Positions 1 to 6,612 of a stretch of 8,187 nucleotides of DNA are shown piece after piece. Source of the DNA: Chloroflexota bacterium (GTDB lineage: Bacteria > Chloroflexota > Chloroflexia > QHBQ01 > JADMIH01); NCBI GenBank assembly GCA_015478675.1, contig JADMIH010000167.1:1-8187 (forward strand). The letters are read 5' to 3'. How positions within the stretch are numbered: position 1 is the stretch's first letter; each line of letters begins with the position of its first letter. The notes under the pieces were generated by a model, which saw nothing but the letters and a program-made list of their open reading frames with translations, made no database searches and was not told the origin of the DNA. A program made the position numbers and the translations under genes.

Positions 1-626
1 ACTTCACGCCTGATACAGCGGCTAAGCTCGCCTGTAGCGGCGGTTGCGCGAAGGCCTGGCCGCCGCTGGTCTTCAAAGGATCAAGCACGCCCACCAGTGC
101 CACAGCTCTTCCTGGCACGCTCAGTGTGTTGAATGATGCCAATGGCAACCAGGTGCAGTACAGTGGATATCTGCTCTATACCTACTCAGGAGATACAGTG
201 CCCGGTCAAACCAAGGGGCAGGGATTGGGCGGCAAATGGTACGTTGCCACGCCTGACATGGCTTCATTCGCGGTGAGGTTAGCCTCGGCTACCATAAAAG
301 GCAAAGCAGAGACGATACTCGCCACGCCGCAAGGCATGACGCTGTACTACTTTACGCCTGATACGACGGCCAAGGCGGCTTGCACTGGCGGTTGCGCGAA
401 GGCGTGGCCCCCATTGGTCTCTACAGGCTCAGGAACTTCTCTCGGTGATGCCGCACTGCCTGGTGCGCTGAAGGTTCTCAATGACGCCAATGGCAACCAG
501 GTGCAGTACAACGGACATCTCCTCTATACCTACGCGGGAGACACGGCTCCTGGTATGACGACAGGAGAAGGGCTGTTCGGCAAGTGGTTCGTATGCACGC
601 CAACCCTGGCCGCACTGACCCAGTAG
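1..626 (+). CDS. Secreted repeat protein of the Yx(F/W/Y)xxD (COG4315 / Lipoprotein_15) family, 3' part
   Basis: The reading frame is open from the first base (codons from position 3) to the TAG at 624-626, so the N-terminus, including any signal peptide or lipobox, lies outside the window. About 207 residues are visible. They form two copies of a 116-residue repeat whose DNA is offset by exactly 348 bp. Each copy has a first half with YYFTPDT, the motif ACxGGCAKAWPPL and a small Gly/Ser/Thr linker, then LNDANGNQVQY, and a second half with LLYTYxGDT and GKWYV/GKWFV. The Yx(F/W/Y)xxD signature (YYFTPD, YTYSGD, YTYAGD) and the C-x3-C pair before AKAWPPL are hallmarks of a widespread family of secreted or lipid-anchored proteins with unknown function. 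The last copy ends soon after its WFV motif, so this is the natural C-terminus. The gene is convergent with the response regulator gene. Family assignment is firm; biochemical role is unknown. Confidence 0.9.
   Translation, partial: FTPDTAAKLACSGGCAKAWPPLVFKGSSTPTSATALPGTLSVLNDANGNQVQYSGYLLYTYSGDTVPGQTKGQGLGGKWYVATPDMASFAVRLASATIKGKAETILATPQGMTLYYFTPDTTAKAACTGGCAKAWPPLVSTGSGTSLGDAALPGALKVLNDANGNQVQYNGHLLYTYAGDTAPGMTTGEGLFGKWFVCTPTLAALTQ
3..626 (+). repeat. Tandem 348-bp coding repeat (116 residues per unit)
   Basis: Two consecutive units are related at the DNA level. The block around 3-71 matches 351-419, and the block 132-163 matches 480-511, both at an offset of exactly 348 bp. Stretches such as AATGGCAACCAGGTGCAGTA are identical in both. 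The linker between the Cys/Trp motif and LNDANGNQ is the most diverged part. More units may lie upstream of the window. Confidence 0.85.
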
Positions 627-665
627 GATAATAGATTGCCGGGTAGTAGCCAGGCCAAAGCCGGC

Positions 666-726
666 TATGCGACATGCCGGATCATTAGGCTTCTTCCTGA
701 AGCCCAATGGTCAGGCATGTCGCATA
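666..726. terminator. 61-nt near-perfect hairpin in a convergent gap, candidate bidirectional terminator
   Basis: The outer arms ATGCGACATGCC (667-678) and GGCATGTCGCAT (714-725) are perfectly complementary, with one more T-A pair at 666/726. The stem continues inward through 680-693 with 699-712. It is interrupted only by a G/A mismatch (679/713) and an A/C mismatch (687/705), with one G-T wobble, and closes on the 5-nt loop TTCCT (694-698). It lies between the + strand repeat-protein gene (stop at 626) and the - strand regulator gene (stop at 766), where a two-way terminator would be expected. There is no clear T-run on either side, so it is not a textbook intrinsic terminator. A dispersed palindromic element is the alternative. 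Confidence 0.5.
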
Positions 727-765
727 TGCAATGACCTTATATTGCCAGCATCAAGGCAAAACGTC

Positions 766-1371
766 CTACAGCCACCCTTTTTGCTCGGCACGATGTGCCG
801 CCTCCATCCGATTACGTGCGCCCAGCTTCTGCATGGCTACCGAGAGATGATTGCGGACGGTTCCCTCAGAGAGGGATAACTGTGCGGTGATAGCGGCAAG
901 GCTGGCCCCGCTGAGCGCGGCTGCGAGCACCTCACGCTCGCGCGGGGTGAGGGGGTTGTTCCCCTCGGAAAGTGCCGCGAGGGCGAATTCCGGATCGACC
1001 ACACGCTCGCCTTGCATGACGCGGCGGATGGCAACGGCCAGGTCATCGGCAGGCGCATCCTTGAGGAGGAAACCGACAGCTCCGCTCTCCATTGCCCGGC
1101 GCAGGTAGCCACTGCGCCCAAAGGTCGTCACAATCACAATGCGGCACGTTGGTAAGCACTTATGCAGTGTTTGGGCCGCTGGTAATCCACCTCCGCCTGG
1201 CATCTCAATATCGAGCAGCGCGACATCGGGACGAGTCAGAAGTGCCGCCGGAACCACCTCATCGCCCCGTGCGACTTCTGCCACCATCTCGATGTCCTGC
1301 TCCAGTCTGAGCAGAGCCACCAGTGCGCCGCGCACCATTGCCTGATCTTCTGCTATGAGTACCCGGATCAT
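766..1371 (-). CDS. DesR-like response regulator (REC + LuxR-type HTH)
   Basis: This 201-residue protein is the output half of a two-component system: it should be phosphorylated by the adjacent kinase and bind DNA. The receiver domain spans about residues 1-118, with acidic pocket E8/D9, phospho-acceptor D54 in LLDIEMPG, T82 and K104. The C-terminal LuxR-type helix-turn-helix starts at LTPREREVL (141-149), has its recognition-helix region around SEGTVRNHLS, and ends in the EAAHRAEQKGWL tail typical of DesR-like regulators. I chose the ATG at 1371 because a strong GGAGGAG lies just upstream and residues MIRVLIAEDQ begin the domain. The frame stays open upstream, but only into the kinase gene. 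The start overlaps the kinase stop as ATGA (1371-1368), which implies translational coupling. Bacillus DesR controls a lipid desaturase. No desaturase is visible here, so the target genes are unknown. Confidence 0.93.
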   Translation of the reverse strand: MIRVLIAEDQAMVRGALVALLRLEQDIEMVAEVARGDEVVPAALLTRPDVALLDIEMPGGGGLPAAQTLHKCLPTCRIVIVTTFGRSGYLRRAMESGAVGFLLKDAPADDLAVAIRRVMQGERVVDPEFALAALSEGNNPLTPREREVLAAALSGASLAAITAQLSLSEGTVRNHLSVAMQKLGARNRMEAAHRAEQKGWL

Positions 1372-2645
1372 GATTGCTCCTCCTGCACTGTTTCTCCACG
1401 GCCCCCGTGGCTCTGGAGCGGGAGTTCCACCCACAGGCGAAAGCCCGTTTTTCCAACCATCCGAACTGGAGCGGCCTCGATACGCCCTCCAAGCGATGTG
1501 ACACGCTCCGTGAGGCCGGAGAGTCCGAGACCCTCACGAGCGTCTGTGCCTTCTGTACGTTCGCGCTGTTCCCCATCGTTGCTCACTTCGGCATACACCA
1601 TGTTATGTTCACGGAGGAGCCGGATGACACAGTGCTGCGCACGGCTATGCCGGATCACGTTGGTGACGCCCTCGCGCACCGTCCAGGCGAGGACTGCTTC
1701 CGTGCCAGGCGGAAGCGCAAGCGTGGAGTATTCGAGCGAACACGCGATCCCCGCCGCTTCTAACAGTTGTTGCGCGCCGTCCACTTCGTTCGCAAGCGTC
1801 GGCTGACGATACCCGGCCACGGCCTCGCGCACCTCGCGTAAGGTCTGCCGAGCGATACGCTCAACCTCGCGGATTTCTTGCGCCGCCTGTGTTGGCTCTT
1901 GCTCGATCAACCGCCCCGCCAGCTTGCTCTTGAGGGCAATCAAGGAAAGGGTCTGCCCAAGGAGATCATGCAGATCGCGTGCCAGGCGTAGCCTTTCTTC
2001 CTCGACCTTGAGGCGAGCGAGTTCGCGCTGCGCAGCATGCAGTTCCCGGATTGCGCTGCCCATGCGGGCCACACCAATCATATCCAGACCGAGTCCCCGC
2101 ACCAGCAGCATCAGCGCAATGAGCCACCACCAATCGACCCCCACTATGCCTCCATGTGTGCTGATCGTGATGAAGAGGGGCAGCAGCGTGAAGAGCACCA
2201 CGGCAACGCCTGCACTGCGCATGGGGAGCAGTATCCCCGCAATGGCACTCACCCCGATAAAGAGCCAGAGCCAGGCAGGGCCATACACCAGGCTGAACAC
2301 GGTGACTTGGAGAGAGAGGGCGACAAAGAGGAGGAACGAAAGACGGGACCGGGCACGCGCTTGCGTCCTCTGGTTCACGGGATGCGGCCACATGATCCAG
2401 GTGTAGCTGGTCGCAAAAAAGAGCAGGGCCACGACACCTGGAGCAAGCCGCCAAGGGACAAGAGGTTCGCTGACGAAAGAGATGAGGGGAAAGAGGAGGC
2501 ACACAAGCCAGAAGTGCTGGTAGAGCCGCCAGAGGTGAAAGGTGACGCCGCTGGAAGCAATCACAGCATCTGTCGGCTGTGCTCTACCAGGATTGACGGC
2601 TTCCCACGCCTTTTCTCGCTTTCCCTGGTCGTGTGGTTTCTGCAT
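1368..2645 (-). CDS. DesK-like membrane sensor histidine kinase (HisKA_3 / HATPase_c)
   Basis: This 425-residue membrane kinase autophosphorylates on histidine and passes the phosphate to the regulator encoded directly after it. After a polar N-terminus of about 40 residues, roughly six hydrophobic segments fall between residues 44 and 186. A short coiled-coil-like linker (about 197-222, rich in E, R, A and L) leads into the HisKA_3 dimerisation helix, with the phospho-acceptor H226 in LARDLHDLLGQTLS. The ATP-binding domain shows the N box REGVTNVIRHS (N329), the NDG motif (356-358) and the Gly box GLGLSGL (372-378). No periplasmic sensor domain is visible, so the sensor is probably the membrane block, as in DesK-type kinases that read membrane state. 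The ATG at 2645 has GGAGGG about ten bases upstream. The signal sensed cannot be read from the sequence. Confidence 0.93.
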   Translation of the reverse strand: MQKPHDQGKREKAWEAVNPGRAQPTDAVIASSGVTFHLWRLYQHFWLVCLLFPLISFVSEPLVPWRLAPGVVALLFFATSYTWIMWPHPVNQRTQARARSRLSFLLFVALSLQVTVFSLVYGPAWLWLFIGVSAIAGILLPMRSAGVAVVLFTLLPLFITISTHGGIVGVDWWWLIALMLLVRGLGLDMIGVARMGSAIRELHAAQRELARLKVEEERLRLARDLHDLLGQTLSLIALKSKLAGRLIEQEPTQAAQEIREVERIARQTLREVREAVAGYRQPTLANEVDGAQQLLEAAGIACSLEYSTLALPPGTEAVLAWTVREGVTNVIRHSRAQHCVIRLLREHNMVYAEVSNDGEQRERTEGTDAREGLGLSGLTERVTSLGGRIEAAPVRMVGKTGFRLWVELPLQSHGGRGETVQEEQS

Positions 2646-2697
2646 GTGAGCGAACCCTCCATTCCGTTGCTACGCATAGGCATGCTTCTCATGCCCT

Positions 2698-2706
2698 ATT
2701 CTACCA
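2698..2706 (-). promoter_or_regulatory. Candidate extended -10 promoter for the kinase-regulator pair
   Basis: On the minus strand the gap upstream of the kinase reads TGGTAGAAT, an extended -10 (TGn plus TAGAAT, 5 of 6 to TATAAT). No good -35 box is found 16-18 bases further upstream. The expected transcript would have a leader of roughly 45 nt before the kinase ATG. This is a pattern match only. Confidence 0.3.
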
Positions 2707-2715
2707 TCTCCTGGT

Positions 2716-2747
2716 CTGAGATCATTTTCTCTCAGGAAGTTCTTCCT
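2716..2747 (-). terminator. Two overlapping small stem-loops directly after the phosphotransferase stop
   Basis: Directly at the stop of the phosphotransferase gene lies AGGAAG-TT-CTTCCT (2734-2747). It overlaps a second inverted repeat, CTGAGA (2716-2721) with TCTCAG (2730-2735), which has an 8-nt loop. Neither is followed by a T-run on the transcribed strand. They may slow or end transcription before the kinase promoter, or act as mutually exclusive folds, but the case is weak. Confidence 0.25.
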
Positions 2748-5491
2748 CATGCCGACGTCTGCGCGATGATGACGGTGCCAGCAGTGCCATCGACGGTAAT
2801 GCGGTTTCCCGTGGATATGCGCCGGGTAGCTTCCGGTACCCCAACGACCGCTGGAATGCCATATTCGCGGGCCACGATAGCACCATGGGCCATGGTTCCT
2901 CCCATCTCCATCACCAGACCTCCAGCGGTGAGAAAGAGGGGAGTCCAGCCTGGGTCAGTCGTCGGCGCGACCAGGATCTCACCAGGGGAAAGTGTGGCAC
3001 CGCACGGATCGAGCAGCACCCGTGCATTTCCCGTGACGATACCCGGTGAGGCCGGTGCTCCCTGGAGTACACCTTCTACAGGGGTTGTGTACTTGCGCTG
3101 GACAGTAGGTTCCGTCCCATCAGAGAGGAGGACGAGGGGAACATGGTGACGGGTAAGTTCCTGAGCATATGCGGCACGCTGCGAACTGACCTGATTACGA
3201 AGATCAGCTCCGGCCAGTGCTGCGTGTACCTCAGGAAGAGAGAGGAAGAAAATATCGTCTGCCTGCGAGAGCCTCCCGGCCTGAAACAGCTCCTCACCGA
3301 GAGGCAAAAGGAGTGCTCGTACCTGGGCAAGCACGAGCGCGACGACGAATCTGGGCATCTCACGAAAGCCAGCCAGGGTATGGGCACGTCGAAGGCAAAA
3401 GCCGACGAACCATCCGCGTAGCCAGTGGTGCTGGGCAGTACGATGGGAAAGGGTTCTCACCATTGCACATGCCGCATGCCCAGCACGTTGGAACTGGGCA
3501 TCCGGCGCGTGTGTGAGATCATGCATCTGCTGATAATTGACAAGACTCGTCAGCACAGTGTCTGGGTCTTCCGACCAGCGCGGTACGCCCAGGTCGAGTT
3601 CGGCGATCCCCTGATGGCCGTATTCGCGCAGGAAGCGAGTGAGTCCTTGCTGTAACGTAAATGGAAGACATCCCGCACGATAGTCCTCCGCAAGCTGAGC
3701 AGCAGGAGTGTTCTGCACAAGTTGTGATATTGCTGGATCGGCACGAACCTGCTCGGAGAGTGACCAAAGGGCTAGATTCATGCGGGTAGTTGGGTTGGAA
3801 GGTGATCCACCTAACACGGTCTGGCACTCGGAAACCGTCGCGAGGTCGCCCAGAAGGTGCTGAGCGAGGGCGAAGGTCTGCATACCAGCGAGCATGACCG
3901 GAGAGACTTGCAAGAGCAGACGTGGACTTTCAAAGAGGAGATGCTCTACTGCGGCGAGACGTGTCGCAGTGTCAGCGTGTTCGCCGAGGCTATCGGCTTC
4001 CCGCAGCTTACTCACGAGCCGCGCTACTCGTGCGGTTGCCACACTGGGCGAAACCAGTGCCTGGAGCAGATACCACGGCACGCGTGAGCGGATGAGCAGC
4101 AACAACAGAGCACGCCCGAACGTGCGTCGTGGCGTTTTGACGAGGGAGAGGCGTGGATCGGTGATCAGTTGGAGAAAGCTCTCGGCAGCGTGAAGCTCCG
4201 CATCTTCCATTGCCTGAATGAGAAACGGACGTCCAAACGAGTGGCGTAGTGCTCCTGTTACATCAAAGAAGAGGCGGCACGCGGCTTCTTTGACGAAGCG
4301 AGGGCCAACGAGTGGATCGCGCAGCGGTAAGCCAACGAACGCGGAGAAACCAGAGGTGATGAGGCGAAGGGCAGAGATCCCCATCGGTGTGAAGGGGCGA
4401 TAGGTCCCCTGTTGGATCCCAAATGAGAGATATGCGTGCAAGGTCTCGTCGGTAGAGGGGGCATCGGCGGGCAGCGGAAACAACGTGGTAATCGGACGAG
4501 CCTGAAGCAAGAGGATCTGGCCGGAGCTATCTATCGCCCATTCGATATCCTGGGGTGAGCCAAAGTGTGCTTCGACGCCTGCTCCTAGTTCCGCTAAAGC
4601 ACGAACTTGAGTAGTAGAGAGACAGGCATCAGCCGCGTGAGCATCCGCATTGATTTTTTCTGTCCCACCTCCAGGGATGGGCCGAATGACGACCCGTTTG
4701 TCACCGAGACGTCGCTCGCCAATCGCGCCGGAAGGGGTGTTCACAATGAAGTAGTCAGGGGTGGTTGCGCCGGAAACCACGGCCTCACCGAGGCCAGGAT
4801 TCGCTTCGATCACGCTCTCGCGCCGCTTACCGGTAAGCGGGTTGGCGGTGAAGAGTACACCAGCGACCTGGGCGTCAACCATGCGCTGCACGACGACGGC
4901 AAGGCGCACGGAGCGAGGATCAATGCCCAGGCTTGCACGATAGGTGACAGCGCGCTCGGTCCACAACGAAGCGAAGCAGTGCCGTACAGCAGTGAGTAGG
5001 GACTCGATCCCAATGATATTGAGAGAGGTTTCCTGTTGGCCAGCAAAACTCGCAGTGGGTAGGTCTTCGGCGGTAGCAGAGGAGCGCACAGCCACGGGAA
5101 CTGGTTCTCCATTCCCCAACACCTGGTATGCTGAAGCGATGGCGTTGGCGCAGCTTATCGGCAAAGGTGCTTGTAGCAAGGTGGCGCGGACAGTCGCAGC
5201 CAGTTCGGCCAGGCGCACTGACTCTTCAGCACGAAGCGAGGCGAGTTCTGCGAGTGTGAGTTCCAGTTTTGTACTCTCGCTCACCATCTCATACGCCGCG
5301 GTGGTCACGCAGAAGCCTCCGGGGACGGAAAAGCCAGCACGAATCAACTCACCCAGGTTCGCCGCCTTGCCACCAACCAGAGGGAGCATATGAGCCTGAA
5401 GGGCCGTTAGAGGCAGGACAAGGGGAGTTTCGCTCACCCCGGGGGCCTGCTGTAATTGTTCGCGGTCAAGTGTTGCGTCATCTCTCATCAT
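2747..5491 (-). CDS. Rifampicin-phosphotransferase-like enzyme (PEP-synthase family, phosphohistidine swivel)
   Basis: This 914-residue enzyme should use ATP to phosphorylate a swivelling histidine and hand the phosphate to a substrate. The N-terminal ATP-binding domain (about 27-335) shows GGKAANLGEL (K42), VRSSATAEDLPTASFAGQQE (R136), a GVLFTANPLTG segment and LLLQARPI (329-336). A long middle domain (about 345-800) includes the PFTPMGIS motif and YGHQGIAELDLGVPRW. The C-terminal His domain (about 805-914) has GGTMAHGAIVAREYGIPAVVG, with H869 as catalytic residue. The PEP/pyruvate-binding barrel of true PEP synthase is absent. This order and length match rifampicin phosphotransferases (about 870 residues), which inactivate rifamycins. 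The substrate is not proven; related proteins are often just annotated as PEP synthase. The frame is open to a TTG at 5608, but I chose the ATG at 5491 because AGAGGAG lies 9 bases upstream and the extra 39 residues look non-conserved. Confidence 0.85.
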   Translation of the reverse strand: MMRDDATLDREQLQQAPGVSETPLVLPLTALQAHMLPLVGGKAANLGELIRAGFSVPGGFCVTTAAYEMVSESTKLELTLAELASLRAEESVRLAELAATVRATLLQAPLPISCANAIASAYQVLGNGEPVPVAVRSSATAEDLPTASFAGQQETSLNIIGIESLLTAVRHCFASLWTERAVTYRASLGIDPRSVRLAVVVQRMVDAQVAGVLFTANPLTGKRRESVIEANPGLGEAVVSGATTPDYFIVNTPSGAIGERRLGDKRVVIRPIPGGGTEKINADAHAADACLSTTQVRALAELGAGVEAHFGSPQDIEWAIDSSGQILLLQARPITTLFPLPADAPSTDETLHAYLSFGIQQGTYRPFTPMGISALRLITSGFSAFVGLPLRDPLVGPRFVKEAACRLFFDVTGALRHSFGRPFLIQAMEDAELHAAESFLQLITDPRLSLVKTPRRTFGRALLLLLIRSRVPWYLLQALVSPSVATARVARLVSKLREADSLGEHADTATRLAAVEHLLFESPRLLLQVSPVMLAGMQTFALAQHLLGDLATVSECQTVLGGSPSNPTTRMNLALWSLSEQVRADPAISQLVQNTPAAQLAEDYRAGCLPFTLQQGLTRFLREYGHQGIAELDLGVPRWSEDPDTVLTSLVNYQQMHDLTHAPDAQFQRAGHAACAMVRTLSHRTAQHHWLRGWFVGFCLRRAHTLAGFREMPRFVVALVLAQVRALLLPLGEELFQAGRLSQADDIFFLSLPEVHAALAGADLRNQVSSQRAAYAQELTRHHVPLVLLSDGTEPTVQRKYTTPVEGVLQGAPASPGIVTGNARVLLDPCGATLSPGEILVAPTTDPGWTPLFLTAGGLVMEMGGTMAHGAIVAREYGIPAVVGVPEATRRISTGNRITVDGTAGTVIIAQTSA

Positions 5492-5512
5492 GCTCTCGTT
5501 CTCCTCTGACTC

Positions 5513-5556
5513 TACTGTTCTGTACACAGTATAGTCGTCAACGGAACTAGTGAGAA
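5513..5556 (-). promoter_or_regulatory. Candidate promoter and overlapping inverted repeat for the phosphotransferase gene
   Basis: On the minus strand TTCTCA (5556-5551) and TATACT (5533-5528) are separated by 17 bases, which would give a leader of about 30 nt before the ATG at 5491. The -10 overlaps the inverted repeat TACTGT/ACAGTA (5513-5518 and 5526-5531, 7-base spacer), and TGTACAC occupies 5521-5527. The overlap suggests an operator. The promoter only makes sense if translation starts at 5491, not at the upstream TTG. Confidence 0.35.
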
Positions 5557-5632
5557 GTGAAGTCTCTCCTGATTTGAGCGTGACAAATGTCATGGGTGAG
5601 CGACTCAAAACGCCCTTTCATGCTGCAGAGGC

Positions 5633-6502
5633 TTATGGAAGTGTCGATATAGGTTGCTGCATGTGCTGGATCATCGCCCGCCGATACAAGACTGAAAGCG
5701 TGACAATGCCGATTACTCCGAGTATCAGCGTTGTGATCGAGAGAGGAATGCCGGGCGGGATAATCACGTAAATACTGTATGGCAGCCCGTTCCAGAGAGC
5801 ATGCAAGACGGAGACGAAGAGGTAAGCCACAATCACCGGGCCATTGATACGAAAGTGACGTGAAGTGCTCTGGCGAAACAGCACGGCACCCAAGATGCCC
5901 GTCCAGGTGCCATGGCCAAATGGCGCAATCAGCCCGCGGATCACGGTCGAGAAGATTGAGGCTTCGATATGACCCTGGCTGAGCAGCAACGCTGTAAAGG
6001 CATAGCCCGTACTTTCCAGAGCCGCAAATCCCATCCCAACCGCTCCTCCCAATAAAAGCCCGTCCATCTGCGACGTATGAGGTATGCGCCGCGCCAGAAA
6101 GGCAACGGCAGCGATCTTACAGCCCTCCTCAATGAGCCCAACAACCAATGCGGCAAGCAGCGATAAACCTTGCGTGGGATTTGTTACAGTGGGAAGCAAG
6201 AGAGATTCCAGGATCGATGCTCCCAGTATACCCAGAATTCCCCCGATGCAAAAACTTGCCGCGACCGTGTCTGTTGAGAGCGCACTGAAATGCTGGTGGT
6301 CGTAGAGGAAGGCGACAAAGACAACCGGCACCAGAAAGTTCCCAATCAAGATGACTGTCGGGTACAGGTTAGGGTTGCCGGTGAGCAACATGACTATCGT
6401 TGTGGCGATAAAAAGGCCCAGGCCAATCAGGAGAGCACGCAACCATCTCCAACCACGACGCGGCGGCTGCGCGGTTGGTGCCATCCACACATTTTGAGAC
6501 AT
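5633..6502 (-). CDS. PrsW-family intramembrane protease
   Basis: This 289-residue polytopic membrane protein has about eight hydrophobic segments. It carries the motif set of PrsW-type glutamic membrane proteases: EExxK in GLIEEGCKIAAV (E125, E126, K129), FxxxE in GFAALESTGYAF (E163), a histidine in the APFGHGTWTG segment (H197) and HALWN (H234). In Bacillus subtilis PrsW makes the first cut in the anti-sigma factor RsiW and so releases a stress sigma factor; other members have unknown substrates. No sigma or anti-sigma gene is visible in this window, so the substrate here is unknown. The ATG at 6502 follows a modest AGGA five bases upstream. A 141-bp gap separates its stop from the chosen start of the phosphotransferase gene, and 109 bp separate it from the transporter gene upstream, so co-transcription is possible but not shown. 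The C-terminal ~15 residues are short and polar. Confidence 0.88.
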   Translation of the reverse strand: MSQNVWMAPTAQPPRRGWRWLRALLIGLGLFIATTIVMLLTGNPNLYPTVILIGNFLVPVVFVAFLYDHQHFSALSTDTVAASFCIGGILGILGASILESLLLPTVTNPTQGLSLLAALVVGLIEEGCKIAAVAFLARRIPHTSQMDGLLLGGAVGMGFAALESTGYAFTALLLSQGHIEASIFSTVIRGLIAPFGHGTWTGILGAVLFRQSTSRHFRINGPVIVAYLFVSVLHALWNGLPYSIYVIIPPGIPLSITTLILGVIGIVTLSVLYRRAMIQHMQQPISTLP

Positions 6503-6561
6503 ATTAATCCTGCCTTTCGCCTATCTCTTCGATTTTCGGGCGATCTATGCCTGATATAAGA

Positions 6562-6612
6562 TGTACACGAATCTGGTAGTCTAATGGGACACATTGAGGC
6601 CAGGCTGTACAC
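6562..6612. repeat. Directly repeated TGTACAC motif in the transporter-protease gap
   Basis: TGTACAC occurs at 6562-6568 and at 6606-6612, 44 bp apart and in the same orientation; the second copy overlaps the first base of the transporter's stop codon. A third copy lies at 5521-5527 next to the proposed phosphotransferase promoter. TGTACA is itself a palindrome. By eye I find no other TGTACA in the window. The position suggests a shared protein-binding site, but no binding partner can be named. Confidence 0.3.

Noticed and set aside
2037..3149. A 370-codon open frame on the + strand across the kinase and phosphotransferase genes
   Set aside because: It is antisense to two well-supported genes, has no family motifs and low-complexity charged composition, and spans a promoter gap. 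It is a shadow frame.
4944..5393. A 149-codon + strand frame opposite the phosphotransferase N-terminus
   Set aside because: It lies wholly opposite the conserved ATP-binding domain and shows no motif or ribosome site of its own.
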